DNA from: Chlorogloeopsis sp038404745
GTDB lineage: Bacteria > Cyanobacteriota > Cyanobacteriia > Cyanobacteriales > Nostocaceae
Direction: 5' to 3'
Length of the DNA stretch: 64,000 nt
Assembly: GCF_038404745.2 (NCBI RefSeq)
Contig: NZ_JAYKTT020000088.1
Location: 253,533-317,532, forward strand
A program made the translations under genes and the position numbers. Of the stretch, positions 24,662 through 33,649 are shown piece by piece. The notes below the pieces were generated by a model. That model did not search any database and had not been told where the DNA came from. It saw nothing but the letters and a program-made list of their open reading frames with translations. Every line of letters begins with the position of its first letter. Position 1 is the stretch's first letter.

Positions 24662-26257
24662 TTATTTGAGTGTTTCTATGCGTTTAAAAACAGGACGGGG
24701 ATCGCCCAATTTTTGTTTGCCACTTAGTACTCCCCACATACCATGAATTTCAAACGGGGCAACAATGGCAGTTTGTGATTGCTCGTTAAAGTCAATTTCA
24801 AAACCCAGTTGCTGATAAATATCACTACTAATATTTGGAATAACTGGAGACAAGAGATAGGCTGCTAACCTTACTGATTCCAAAACCCCATACAATACTA
24901 TTTCTGTTGCCTTTTGCTGTCCTTGTTTATATAATGACCAAGGAGCCTGTTCATCAATAAACTTGTTGCTGGCTTGTACTAGCTTCAGAATAGCGTCGCA
25001 GGCTTGGTTAAACGCTAGCGCTTCATAAGCAGTTTTTACCTGTTCCCCCAGATGTAAACTGATCGCTTTCAAAGGATTATCGACAGGGATATCTTCACTT
25101 GTAATTAATGGTAGATTGCCAGCACAGTATTTTTTAACCATATTTAAAGTGCGATTGAGCAAATTACCTAAGTCGTTTGCCAAATCTGCATTCAGAACAT
25201 TTATGAATCTAACTTCATTAAAATCGCCATCTTTGCCAAATTCGATTTCCTTAAGGAAGTAATAACGAACAGCATCTGCACCATAGTTTATGGTTAATGC
25301 CACAGGATCAAGGGTATTGCCCAGGCTTTTACCCATTTTCTGGCCATCTTTAGTTAAAAAGCCGTGTCCAAATACTCGTTCTGGCAGAGGCAAGTCAGCT
25401 GACATCAGCATGGCAGGCCAATAAACTGCATGAAAGCGTAAGATATCCTTACCAATTAGATGTAAGTTGATCGGCCACCATTTTGCTAAGGCATTTTCTA
25501 AAGTTGCTTCTTCGTTTGGTTCCAGCAATGCCGTTACATATCCTAAGAGGGCATCAAACCAGACATAAAGAGTATGATTAGGATCTGCTGGTACTGGAAA
25601 ACCCCACTCTACATTTACCCGTGAAATCGAAAAATCTTGTAAGCCCTGTTTGACAAAATTCAGAACTTCGTTGCGACGAGTTTCTGGCTGGATAAAATTT
25701 GGTTGAGATTGGTAGAGTGCTTCGAGCTGGGCTTGGTATTTGGATAGGCGAAAGAAGTAGTTCTGCTCATCTCGCCACTCTGCTTCTTTGTTCGGGTGAA
25801 TTGGACAACGGTGTCCTTCTAGTAATTCTCGTTCTTCTTTAAATTCTTCACACGATACACAATACCAACCTTTTTGTTGTCCCAGATAGATATCATCTTT
25901 AGACCAAACTCGCTGGAAAAACTCTTTGACAAGTGCTTCGTGCCGATGATCGGTAGTGCGAATAAAGCGATCATATTTTATATCTAGCAACTGCCACAGG
26001 GATACAAATCCCGTAGACATTTGATCACAAAACTTTTTTGGTGGTAATCCTTTACTTTCAGCTGTTCGTTGAATTTTTTGCCCATGTTCATCTGTACCCG
26101 TCACCAGCAGCACTGGACGCCCCATAAGCCTTTGAAAGCGTGCCACTACGTCTGCTGCTATTGTTGTGTACGCGCTACCTATATGGGGCAAATCGTTTAC
26201 GTAATATAACGGTGTTGTGAGTGCAAATGTTTTTTTTGTTTTATCCACTATATTCAT
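24662..26257 (-). CDS. metG: Methionyl-tRNA synthetase
   Basis: A 531-residue class I synthetase. The HIGH motif reads HIGS in TPLYYVNDLPHIGSAY (about residue 27) and the KMSKS motif reads KMGKS in DGQKMGKSLGN (about 301). The connective domain has the zinc-type pair CVSC...CPIH (about 132-152). The C-terminal tRNA-binding EMAP-like domain is absent, as in many cyanobacteria. No T-box or other leader is evident in the 390 bases upstream. Confidence 0.96.
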   Translation of the reverse strand: MNIVDKTKKTFALTTPLYYVNDLPHIGSAYTTIAADVVARFQRLMGRPVLLVTGTDEHGQKIQRTAESKGLPPKKFCDQMSTGFVSLWQLLDIKYDRFIRTTDHRHEALVKEFFQRVWSKDDIYLGQQKGWYCVSCEEFKEERELLEGHRCPIHPNKEAEWRDEQNYFFRLSKYQAQLEALYQSQPNFIQPETRRNEVLNFVKQGLQDFSISRVNVEWGFPVPADPNHTLYVWFDALLGYVTALLEPNEEATLENALAKWWPINLHLIGKDILRFHAVYWPAMLMSADLPLPERVFGHGFLTKDGQKMGKSLGNTLDPVALTINYGADAVRYYFLKEIEFGKDGDFNEVRFINVLNADLANDLGNLLNRTLNMVKKYCAGNLPLITSEDIPVDNPLKAISLHLGEQVKTAYEALAFNQACDAILKLVQASNKFIDEQAPWSLYKQGQQKATEIVLYGVLESVRLAAYLLSPVIPNISSDIYQQLGFEIDFNEQSQTAIVAPFEIHGMWGVLSGKQKLGDPRPVFKRIETLK

Positions 26258-26649
26258 GCAAAATCAAAAAATAACTTAAATAAATTAAAACAATTTTCTA
26301 TCTGAACTTATTTAGGCAAAACCACGTAATTATACAACATAAATACTATATTTTCAAGTTACACCATAATATTAGCAAATTTATTTGGAGCGGAATTAAT
26401 TTTTAATTTGGTAGAAATTAACAAAAAATTCTGCCAAAAAGACAGAGACTTTCAACTATTAATTCCTGAAAAAATATTGGTTTGATTAATTGTTACACTA
26501 TTAATACATATATTTATTTCACAAAGAATTTTCTATATTTGCAGATAAAGACATTTCTACCTTAAGGCAGTTCCAGGTATGGTAAAGAAATGTAACGATC
26601 ATATGCAGAATAACACCTAGTATTTGCGTAAAATTTATATTGAACAAAT
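26258..26649. other. Intergenic stretch between divergent metG and acyltransferase genes
   Basis: About 390 A+T-rich bases, presumably carrying two divergent promoters. I see no repeat or RNA structure. Confidence 0.5.
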
Positions 26650-27372
26650 ATGAGTGTAAACAACTCCTTAGATCTTTCTCGCTGGTTGTTGGCAGCTCTA
26701 TCGACCAAAATGTTTCGCTACTATGAGGATCGAATTCCCCAAGACGCCAGCGTGTTAGTAGTAAGTAATCATCGTAGCTTTATGGATGCACCGATTTTAA
26801 TGGCGGCGTTATCCAGCCCAATTCGCTTTGCTTGTCATCACTACATGAGTCAAGTGCCGATCATGCGGGAAATCGTCACAGGTTTAGGTTGCTTTCCCTT
26901 AGAAGCAGATCAAAAGCGTCAGCAAAGCTTTTTTAAGCAAGCACAACAACTGCTACAACTAAAGCAAGTAGTGGGTGTGTTTCCAGAAGGAGCGGAACCA
27001 ATGGTAAAATTTACCCAACCACAGCAGGTGGGAGAGTTCCAGCGAGGATTTGCCCATTTGGCATTACGAGCAGCAGTGCAGGATTTAGCTATTTTGCCAG
27101 TTGCGATCGCCTCTTTAGAAGAAGTTAACACATCCGCTGTACCCCTAAGCCTATTGAGCTTTTTCGATCCTTCAGAACCTCTATTTAATCAACCAGGTTG
27201 GCACCCTTTGGTCATCTACAATCGTGTTGCAGTGCTAATCGGTCGTCCTTATTGGATTAGACCCCAACATCAACAACAATATCAAGGAAAACAAGCAAAA
27301 ACTGTTGTGGCTGAACTGACAAAACATTGTTATGGCGAAATCACCAGTTTGCTACATCAAGGATGTTATTAA
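26650..27372 (+). CDS. Lysophospholipid acyltransferase family protein
   Basis: A 240-residue acyltransferase with HX4D in SNHRSFMDAP (about residue 36) and FPEGAEP (about 115). It lacks long membrane helices. The gene after it encodes an alpha/beta hydrolase 86 bases downstream on the same strand. In plant phytyl ester synthases (PES/ELT) a hydrolase domain and an acyltransferase domain of these types are fused, so the pair may act together on phytyl or diacylglycerol esters. That role is inference; a phospholipid acyltransferase is the alternative. Confidence 0.85.
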   Translation: MSVNNSLDLSRWLLAALSTKMFRYYEDRIPQDASVLVVSNHRSFMDAPILMAALSSPIRFACHHYMSQVPIMREIVTGLGCFPLEADQKRQQSFFKQAQQLLQLKQVVGVFPEGAEPMVKFTQPQQVGEFQRGFAHLALRAAVQDLAILPVAIASLEEVNTSAVPLSLLSFFDPSEPLFNQPGWHPLVIYNRVAVLIGRPYWIRPQHQQQYQGKQAKTVVAELTKHCYGEITSLLHQGCY

Positions 27373-27415
27373 AGTCATTTGTCTGTTGTCCTGCATGAAT
27401 AACTAAATATTGACA

Positions 27416-27460
27416 AATGACTGATAACTAATGACAAATGACCAATGACTAATAACCAAT
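27416..27460. repeat. Short tandem repeat tract (ACAAATGA/CCAATGA type)
   Basis: ATGACTGATAACTAATGACA, AATGACCAATGACTAATAAC and CAATG follow one another, a degenerate 7-8-base repeat like the STRR tracts of Nostocales. It ends at the hydrolase start codon. Related words occur at 56020-56085. Confidence 0.6.
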
Positions 27461-28286
27461 GTCTATTCCAAAAGTAGAACTAAAGCCATGTTTTCTTACT
27501 CCCAGGCGCTTACAGCCGGAATACCCCCTGTTTGTATATTTACCTGGGATGGATGGAACCGGTCAACTGTTGCGAACGCAAACAGTAGGATTAGAAGCTG
27601 GTTTTGATGTCCGCTGTTTGGCAATTCCCCGCGAGGATCTAACAAGCTGGGAAGTATTGACAAATAATGTATTAGACTTAATCCACGCCGAACTCGAAAA
27701 AAGTTCTCAGCGCTTAGTCTATCTATGTGGTGAGTCGTTTGGGGGTTGTTTAGCTCAGAAAGTAGCTGTAGCAGCACCGCATTTATTTCAGCGAATTATC
27801 CTTGTCAACCCTGCTTCTAGCTTTCATCTTCGCCCTTTATATGAATGGGCATCCCAATTCACTAGCTTTGTGCCATCATGTTTTTTTGACTTTGGTGCAA
27901 TAGGGTTTTTGCCATTTTTAGCAGCTTTGTCACGTATTTCTAGAAGCGATCGCCATGAAATGCTAAGAACGATACGTTCCATACCAGTAGAAACGGTTTG
28001 TTGGCGATTGTCTTTAATTAAAGAATTTCATGTTGATGAAGAGGAGCTACGTCGTCTTACTCAACCTGTTTTGCTAGTTGCTAGTGTCTTAGATCGACTT
28101 TTGCCTTCTCTTGCTGAAGCAGAACGATTAGTTAATATTTTACCTGACTCTAAATTGGTACTTTTGCCAGAAAGTGGACACGCTTGTTTATTAGAAACAG
28201 ATATTAATTTATACGAGATCATGAAAGCCCATAATTTTTTAGCAAGTGGTGCAGAATTAGTCAAAAAGTTAGAGGTTAAAAGCTAA
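27459..28286 (+). CDS. Alpha/beta hydrolase, PES-like
   Basis: A 275-residue hydrolase. The oxyanion strand is LFVYLPGMDGTGQLL (about 24-38), the nucleophile elbow is LCGESFGGCLAQ (about 88-99, Ser in GESFG), an Asp lies in VASVLDRLLPS (about 212), and the catalytic His is in ESGHACLLE. It resembles the N-terminal half of plant phytyl ester synthases. With the preceding acyltransferase gene it forms a probable two-gene unit for prenyl- or acyl-lipid ester turnover. The ATG at 27459 lies within a short tandem-repeat tract. Confidence 0.82.
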   Translation: MSIPKVELKPCFLTPRRLQPEYPLFVYLPGMDGTGQLLRTQTVGLEAGFDVRCLAIPREDLTSWEVLTNNVLDLIHAELEKSSQRLVYLCGESFGGCLAQKVAVAAPHLFQRIILVNPASSFHLRPLYEWASQFTSFVPSCFFDFGAIGFLPFLAALSRISRSDRHEMLRTIRSIPVETVCWRLSLIKEFHVDEEELRRLTQPVLLVASVLDRLLPSLAEAERLVNILPDSKLVLLPESGHACLLETDINLYEIMKAHNFLASGAELVKKLEVKS

Positions 28287-28477
28287 AACAAAAGAAATTT
28301 TTAATACACTTTATACCTTTATATTTATGCACTAAATTAGCTCGATCACACCATTCTATTTTGGGAGTGGGGTTAACTGTATTGCTTTAACTAACGACTT
28401 ATCCTTACAGGGGGAAGTCAAGCAGCTTGCAATTTCGTTACAAACAAAATAGTAAAGACTTTAGAAGGTGCCAAGCA

Positions 28478-29689
28478 ATGGCAAATAAGCCCCAAAAAGA
28501 AAAAGAGAATAAAAAACTAGACAATACACCCCCTGCTGATCAAAAAGAAGACAAGCCATCTTTGTTTGATTCCTTTGCCGAAACATTAGGCTGCGTAGCA
28601 GGAACAGCAGTAGGTGTAGGTGCAGCAGCTGGTAGCAGTGCAATAGAAGCAAGCAAAGCAGTTGCAGAAACAGCAGCTGGTGTAGGAGAAGCGGCAGCAA
28701 AACAAACCCATAAGTTAATTGAGCAAGCAACTCATACAGCCGGACAAGTTACAGATTATCTAGGGCAAAATTGGCTAATTCGCAGGGTAGCTGGCGTGTT
28801 AAACCTGAATTGGCTGGTTGGTGCAAGTGATAATGTTGATTTAGAAAAAGCCGCAGCAGCAGTGAAAAAGTTGCAGCAAGAACATCCAAATGAATCACCC
28901 AACCAAATAGCTCACCGCATTATGGTGGAAAAAGCTGCAAAAGCAGGTGGAATTGGTTTTGCTAGTAGTCTTTTGCCAGGATTTGCCGCAGCATTGTTAG
29001 CTATTGACTTGGCAGCCACTACACAATTGCAATCAGAAATGATATATCAGATTGCAGCCGCCTATGGCTTAGATTTAAAAGATCCAGCCCGAAGAGGTGA
29101 GGTATTAGCAATTTTTGGTATAGCTTTGGGTGGTGGACGTCTTTTAAGAGCGGCTGGATTAGGCTTGCTACGAAATGTACCTTTTGCTGGCGCGGTAATT
29201 GGTGCTAGCTCAAATTCCACGCTGGTATATTCTTTAGGATACGCAGCTTGTCGATTTTATGAAGCCAAATTAGATGAATCCAAGTCTTTGGATTCTGAAG
29301 AAACAATTACAGAATTGAAGCAACAAAGCGATCGCTATCTAGAAACCGCGATCGCCCAGCAAAAAATCATGGATCAAATCTTGGTGCATATGCTCCTTGC
29401 TAGCTATCCAGACAAGAATTGGGAAACAATTTTGCCAGAGTTGGAAGCTTTGAACCTCAGCCCTGAATCTTTGGATGCCATTAAGCAAAACATCAAATCT
29501 CCACAGCCTTTAGATCATCTTGTTAATCAACTCAACCGAGACTTTGCGGTACCACTTTTAGCTCAGTGTTGCCGAATAGCTAAACTTGAAGGTGAAATTT
29601 CACCCCCAGAACAAAAAGTGATTGATGCGATCGCTAACAAGTTTGATATCGACTTGAAATCAATTAAGTCAATAGTTAATAATCAATAG
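28478..29689 (+). CDS. EcsC-like membrane-associated protein with a TerB-like tail
   Basis: About 403 residues from the ATG at 28478; a start at 28427 is open but gives an unusual basic extension. The first 100 residues are low-complexity Ala/Gly/Glu (TAVGVGAAAGSSAIEASKAV). The centre resembles EcsC/DUF697-type proteins, with hydrophobic helices GFASSLLPGFAAALLAIDLA and LLRAAGLGLLRNVPFAGAVI. The last 60 residues (CRIAKLEGEISPPEQKVIDA) look like a TerB-type helical unit. The function is unknown. The family assignment is by resemblance only. Confidence 0.6.
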   Translation: MANKPQKEKENKKLDNTPPADQKEDKPSLFDSFAETLGCVAGTAVGVGAAAGSSAIEASKAVAETAAGVGEAAAKQTHKLIEQATHTAGQVTDYLGQNWLIRRVAGVLNLNWLVGASDNVDLEKAAAAVKKLQQEHPNESPNQIAHRIMVEKAAKAGGIGFASSLLPGFAAALLAIDLAATTQLQSEMIYQIAAAYGLDLKDPARRGEVLAIFGIALGGGRLLRAAGLGLLRNVPFAGAVIGASSNSTLVYSLGYAACRFYEAKLDESKSLDSEETITELKQQSDRYLETAIAQQKIMDQILVHMLLASYPDKNWETILPELEALNLSPESLDAIKQNIKSPQPLDHLVNQLNRDFAVPLLAQCCRIAKLEGEISPPEQKVIDAIANKFDIDLKSIKSIVNNQ

Positions 29690-29710
29690 TTAATAAGTCA
29701 TTAGTCATTG

Positions 29711-29777
29711 GTAGGGGCGGGTTTTATTTACAATTTTTCACTGACATCGAGAATTTATCTTTTAAACCCGCCCGTAC
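29711..29777. repeat. GTAGGGGCGGGTTT-ended 67-bp repeat, copy C1
   Basis: Its reverse complement matches 22590-22656 with one difference. It is the first of four copies lying head to tail in this gap. Confidence 0.85.
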
Positions 29778-29785
29778 AGTAGTTA

Positions 29786-29853
29786 GTAGGGGCGGGTTTT
29801 TTGAGTATATGAACGGTTAAAACCAACAATTTATCTTCTAAACCCGCCCGTAG
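29786..29853. repeat. GTAGGGGCGGGTTT-ended repeat, copy C2
   Basis: It has ends GTAGGGGCGGGTTTT and TAAACCCGCCCGTAG, shares TTTATCTTCTAAACCCGCCC with C3, and has a different centre (GAACGGTTAAAACC). GTTAGTA-type heptamers separate it from its neighbours. Confidence 0.8.
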
Positions 29854-29870
29854 AGTAGTTAGTGGAGTTA

Positions 29871-29938
29871 GTAGGGGCGGGTTTTGCTGATAATCTTGCC
29901 TTTCAAATCGAAAATTTATCTTCTAAACCCGCCCGTAC
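29871..29938. repeat. GTAGGGGCGGGTTT-ended repeat, copy C3
   Basis: It has ends GTAGGGGCGGGTTTT and TAAACCCGCCCGTAC. The centre includes CTTTCAAATCGAAAATTTATC, close to that of copy A. It is followed by CAGTAGTTAGTAGTTAGTAG. Confidence 0.8.
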
Positions 29939-29953
29939 AGTAGTTAGTAGTTA

Positions 29954-30065
29954 GTAGGGGAGGCAGCGCGTCTCCGGCTCCGCTCCGTTGTAGCGACTGC
30001 CGTGCGGGTTTTATTGATTACCTTTGGGTTAAAACCGACAATTTCTCTTCTAAACCCGCCCATAT
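29954..30065. repeat. GTAGGGGCGGGTTT-ended repeat, copy C4, invaded by a second repeat
   Basis: It begins GTAGGGGAGG and ends CTTCTAAACCCGCCCATAT, but about 45 bases (roughly 29960-30004) interrupt the left end. The insert (GGCTCCGCTCCGTTGTAGCG, then ACTGCCGTGC) matches the reverse complement of the 34411-34464 repeat. Confidence 0.75.
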
Positions 30066-30137
30066 AGTGGTTGGTGGTTTGTTTTCTCTTTGTCCCCGCG
30101 TCCCCGTGTCAGCCCCTCCCCCCCTCCTCTTTTCCCC
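30066..30137. repeat. Pyrimidine-rich repeat tract upstream of pepA
   Basis: TCTTTGTCCCCGCGTCCCCG, TGTCAGCCCCTCCCCCCCTC and CTCTTTTCCCC. It uses the same words as the C-rich arms of the in-frame insertions in the hybrid kinase and mutS2. It ends about 60 bases before the pepA start. Confidence 0.6.
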
Positions 30138-30199
30138 AAAGCATAAAACCCAAATTTTACGCAATACTGGTACCAGAACTTTTACATTGAACGCTAAAA

Positions 30200-31672
30200 A
30201 TGGAAATTCGATTGAGTAACACCCCTGCTTTAGAGTGGGCAGGAGATGGATTAGCTATAGGATTATTTGAAGATGCTGTAGAATTAACTGGCGAGCTGGC
30301 AGCTTTGGATGAAAAGCTTGCTGGTGTTCTCCAAGAACTTATTGCCGAAGAGGAATTTAAAGGCAAAGTCAATAGCACGGTGGTTACACGGGTGGGTAGC
30401 CCTAGCCCAGTTCGCAAAGTGATAATCGTTGGTTTAGGCAAACCGGAAGTGCTAAAACTTGATACTTTGCGGCGTGCTGCTGCTGCTGTTGCTCGATTAG
30501 CCAAAAAGCAAAAGTGCAAAACTCTAGGGATGAGTTTGCCAGTTTGGAATAACAATCCGGCACAAACTGCCCAAGCACTAGCTGAAGGTATACAGCTAGC
30601 ACTGTATCAAGATAACCGCTTTAAGTCCGAGCCAGAAGATAAAGGAGTACAAGTTGAAACCGTAGATTTACTGGGATTAGGTGGACAAGAAGCAGCAATT
30701 ACCCGCGCCAATCAAATAGCTTCTGGGGTAATTTTGGCAAGACAACTAGTAGCAGCCCCTGCTAACGAGGTAACGCCAATTACGATGGCAGAAGTTGCAA
30801 TGGCGATCGCCTCAGAACACGGTTTGCAAGTAGAAATCTTGGAACAGGAAGAATGCGAAAAGTTGGGCATGGGTGCTTTTTTAGGAGTAGCAAAAGCTTC
30901 TGATTTGCCCCCAAAATTCATTCACCTCACCTACAAGCCTGAAGGGACACCAAAACGCAAGCTAGCAATTATCGGTAAAGGTTTAACTTTTGACTCTGGT
31001 GGACTCAACATTAAAGGTGCAGGTAGCGGCATCGAAACCATGAAAATGGATATGGGTGGTGGTGCGGCTACTTTAGGTGCAGCCAAAGCTATTGCCCAAA
31101 TTAAGCCAGATGCGGAGGTTCACTTTATTTCCGCAGTCACAGAGAATATGATTAGCGGTCATGCTATGCATCCAGGTGATATTCTCAAAGCATCTAACGG
31201 TAAAACAATTGAAGTTAACAACACCGATGCTGAAGGACGTTTGACTCTGGCTGATGCCTTAGTATTTGCTGAAAAGTTGGGAGTAGATGCGATCGTTGAT
31301 TTGGCTACCCTAACTGGTGCTTGTGTCATTGCTTTGGGTGATGACATTGCCGGATTGTTCACTCCCGATGATGCTTTAGCTAAGGAATTAGAAACGGCTG
31401 CGGAGACATCAGGCGAAAAAATTTGGCGAATGCCAATGGAAGAAAAATATTTTGAGGGCTTAAAGTCTAGTATCGCTGATATGAAAAATACCGGGCCACG
31501 TGCTGGTGGTTCTATTACTGCTGCTCTTTTCCTCAAACAGTTTGTTAAAGAGACTCCTTGGGCGCATTTAGATATCGCTGGTACTGTTTGGGCAGACAAG
31601 GAAAACGGCTATAACGGTTCTGGGGCTACTGGCTTCGGCGTACGTACTTTGGTGAATTGGGTGTTGAGTTAG
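30200..31672 (+). CDS. pepA: Leucyl aminopeptidase (M17)
   Basis: A 490-residue cytosolic aminopeptidase that releases N-terminal residues and helps peptide recycling. The metal ligands and active site are complete: IIGKGLTFDSGGLNIKGAG (about 255-273), METMK-type Lys, MDMGGGAA, and the signature NTDAEGRLTLADAL (about 342-355). Length is normal for the family. It is followed by a short bidirectional terminator and a convergent gene. Repeat-rich DNA fills the 500 bases upstream. Confidence 0.97.
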   Translation: MEIRLSNTPALEWAGDGLAIGLFEDAVELTGELAALDEKLAGVLQELIAEEEFKGKVNSTVVTRVGSPSPVRKVIIVGLGKPEVLKLDTLRRAAAAVARLAKKQKCKTLGMSLPVWNNNPAQTAQALAEGIQLALYQDNRFKSEPEDKGVQVETVDLLGLGGQEAAITRANQIASGVILARQLVAAPANEVTPITMAEVAMAIASEHGLQVEILEQEECEKLGMGAFLGVAKASDLPPKFIHLTYKPEGTPKRKLAIIGKGLTFDSGGLNIKGAGSGIETMKMDMGGGAATLGAAKAIAQIKPDAEVHFISAVTENMISGHAMHPGDILKASNGKTIEVNNTDAEGRLTLADALVFAEKLGVDAIVDLATLTGACVIALGDDIAGLFTPDDALAKELETAAETSGEKIWRMPMEEKYFEGLKSSIADMKNTGPRAGGSITAALFLKQFVKETPWAHLDIAGTVWADKENGYNGSGATGFGVRTLVNWVLS

Positions 31673-31677
31673 GACTA

Positions 31678-31700
31678 AGGTGGGCGAGTATTGCCCACCT
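31678..31700. terminator. Bidirectional hairpin AGGTGGGC/GCCCACCT
   Basis: A perfect 8-base stem with loop GAGTATT lies six bases after the pepA stop and 14 bases before the end of the convergent LOG gene. A relative (TAGGGTG/CACCCTA) follows the GH57 gene at 63972-63994. Confidence 0.75.
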
Positions 31701-31713
31701 AAATTAGCTCAAT

Positions 31714-32799
31714 TTACTTCCTTTCTGGATGTCCTCTTTCTTCAGGTGAAGGCTTGCCCATGTTATTAATTTCTGCAATCATCTGATATAACCGTCCTAA
31801 GTCACGTTGATTGAAATACAGGACTAGACGGGGTAAGTCAAAAGCTTCATCTTGCCCTTCTTGGGGTAAAGCATGGCTTTTTTCAATCCTTCCTTGAACA
31901 AGAATGTCACCAAAATCAGCGTTTAGTTTTTCGACTTCAGCATCTGATAAATCTGTATTCAGGCGGATCACCAAGCGATCGCCTACATAGCGACTGGAGT
32001 GATAAACCTGGTAAAAGCGGGTAATAGCATTACAGGCTATAACCAAATCATCTGTCACTGTATACAAGCTTGGATCTTCCGGGCTGACCAAACCTTTTTG
32101 TACTAATTGTTTATCAATATACTCGCTCCAAGACCTCCAGTAATCACCACCAGGATGATCTATTAAAACTACTGGTACAGGGCCAAATTTACCCGTTTGG
32201 CTTAAAGTCATACACTCAAAAGCTTCATCTTGAGTGCCAAAACCACCAGGAAACAGAGCAACAGCATCACTTTCTTTTAACAGAAATAATTTGCGTGTAA
32301 AAAAATATTTAAAGTGAATTAGTTTGGGATCGCCCTCGATAATTGGATTTGCTTGCTGCTCAAAAGGTAGTTGAATATTTAAACCAAAGGAATTTTCTCG
32401 CCCGGCACCTTCATGCCCCGCCTGCATAATTCCACCACCGCCACCAGTCATAACCATGAATCCCAACTGAGAAACATAGCGAGCAAAGTCAACTGCCATT
32501 TGGTATTCTGGAGTTTCTGGTGATAGGCGAGCCGAGCCAAAAATAGTGACTTTGCGAACGTGTCGGTAATTATGAAAAAGCTCGAAACCCCGCTCCATAT
32601 CTGCTAAAGACGCAGATAATATCTTCCAGTCGAGGCGATCAAGTTCACTATCAGCTAGACGCACTATAGTTAATAGTGCTTGCCGGATGTATTGCCGATG
32701 TTTTAACGTCGGCAAGCGCTCAATTAATTCAGCAATATCAGCTTGGATAGACTCTAATGTGTCGAACGACGCAGATGAGGTCATGAGAACTGTAGCCAA
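31714..32799 (-). CDS. LOG family protein (large form)
   Basis: A 361-residue protein with a LOG (lysine decarboxylase-like) core at about residues 80-260. The nucleotide-binding blocks are MTGGGGGIMQAGHEGAG (about 115-131) and FPGGFGTQDEAFE (about 183-195), the family's PGGxGTxxE. Plain LOG proteins (about 190 residues) release cytokinin bases or hydrolyse nucleotide monophosphates. The extra N- and C-terminal segments here are typical of a cyanobacterial long form of unclear role. Transcription ends at the hairpin shared with pepA. Confidence 0.85.
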   Translation of the reverse strand: MATVLMTSSASFDTLESIQADIAELIERLPTLKHRQYIRQALLTIVRLADSELDRLDWKILSASLADMERGFELFHNYRHVRKVTIFGSARLSPETPEYQMAVDFARYVSQLGFMVMTGGGGGIMQAGHEGAGRENSFGLNIQLPFEQQANPIIEGDPKLIHFKYFFTRKLFLLKESDAVALFPGGFGTQDEAFECMTLSQTGKFGPVPVVLIDHPGGDYWRSWSEYIDKQLVQKGLVSPEDPSLYTVTDDLVIACNAITRFYQVYHSSRYVGDRLVIRLNTDLSDAEVEKLNADFGDILVQGRIEKSHALPQEGQDEAFDLPRLVLYFNQRDLGRLYQMIAEINNMGKPSPEERGHPERK

Positions 32800-33551
32800 A
32801 GTGGCATTATATTTTACCTAAATTTGCGATCAAATTTGCAACCACGACGGGTCGTTAAAAGTCCATAGCCCATAGTTAACTATACAGAGTTTATTGACTC
32901 TGTACTAGCACTGCTATTTCGTTCCTCTAAGGACGAAAAGATTTTGATCCCAATAGTCGTTTTCTTACAGACATACTATAAGGCACCCATAGATTTTTCA
33001 CCTATCACTTTCGTACAGACGCAATTAATCACAACCGTACTAGATGTAATAGCATCTGTGGTTTAATAAGCTACAGTGCCAATGACCTTTGATACCATCA
33101 TATAGATACTGAGGAGAGGAAGTTATTTCACTGAGAATTCAATTTTAAACTATAACCTTGCCAGACCCCCGACTTCTTGTAGAAGTCAGGGATCTATGAT
33201 TTTATAACATTTCACAAAAATTATGATACAAATGCAGACGATGTAGAGACGGGTACGCCTGCGGCGTATCCACAAGATAATTTCACGTCTCTACTTATTC
33301 TTACAGACAAAAAGGCACCTTTGGTTACAAAAACTAAGGTGCTGCATTTTTTGTGTTAAATACAGAAAGAATAAATTGGAGCAAAATAGATGAGATTATT
33401 TTTACTTCAATTAGGTGGGTTCACAAAAAGATAGACAAATGAATCACAGATTACTTTCCTTAAGAAAGTTTTTTACTATGATGTCTTGGTAGTTAAATAC
33501 ACTACAAAAGTCACTTCAAGATGAAGAATAGCACATCTAATTAATCAGACA
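32800..33551. other. Intergenic stretch with two palindromic repeats
   Basis: About 750 bases. GACCCCCGACTTCTTGTAGA plus AGTCAGGGATC at 33164-33194 is a degenerate copy of the AGCTCCCCGACTT palindrome. GTAGAGACGGGTACGCC...CACGTCTCTAC at 33243-33294 is a second inverted repeat with nine-base arms. No gene is recognised. Confidence 0.55.
33243..33294. repeat. Palindromic repeat GTAGAGACG...CGTCTCTAC
   Basis: Nine-base perfect arms enclose a GC-rich centre containing GGTACGCCTGCGGCGTATCC, itself palindromic (GATACGCC-type arms). It is a nested hairpin of the interspersed type; only this copy is seen in the window. Confidence 0.6.
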
Positions 33552-33649
33552 ATGCAATCAAGTGCAATGCTTACACCTGAATGGATTGCTGATAATTATT
33601 GGGCTGACTTGCAGAGTCAACAAAATACTCCAAAAAAAATTCCAGATGC

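Noticed and set aside
29711..30065. Regular repeats considered as a CRISPR array
   Set aside because: The repeated part is palindromic over its full length, the spacers are short common heptamer repeats rather than unique 30-40-mers, and there are no cas genes.
31159..31599. A 146-codon minus-strand open frame inside pepA
   Set aside because: It is a shadow of the strongly conserved aminopeptidase gene on the other strand, with no promoter or family match of its own.
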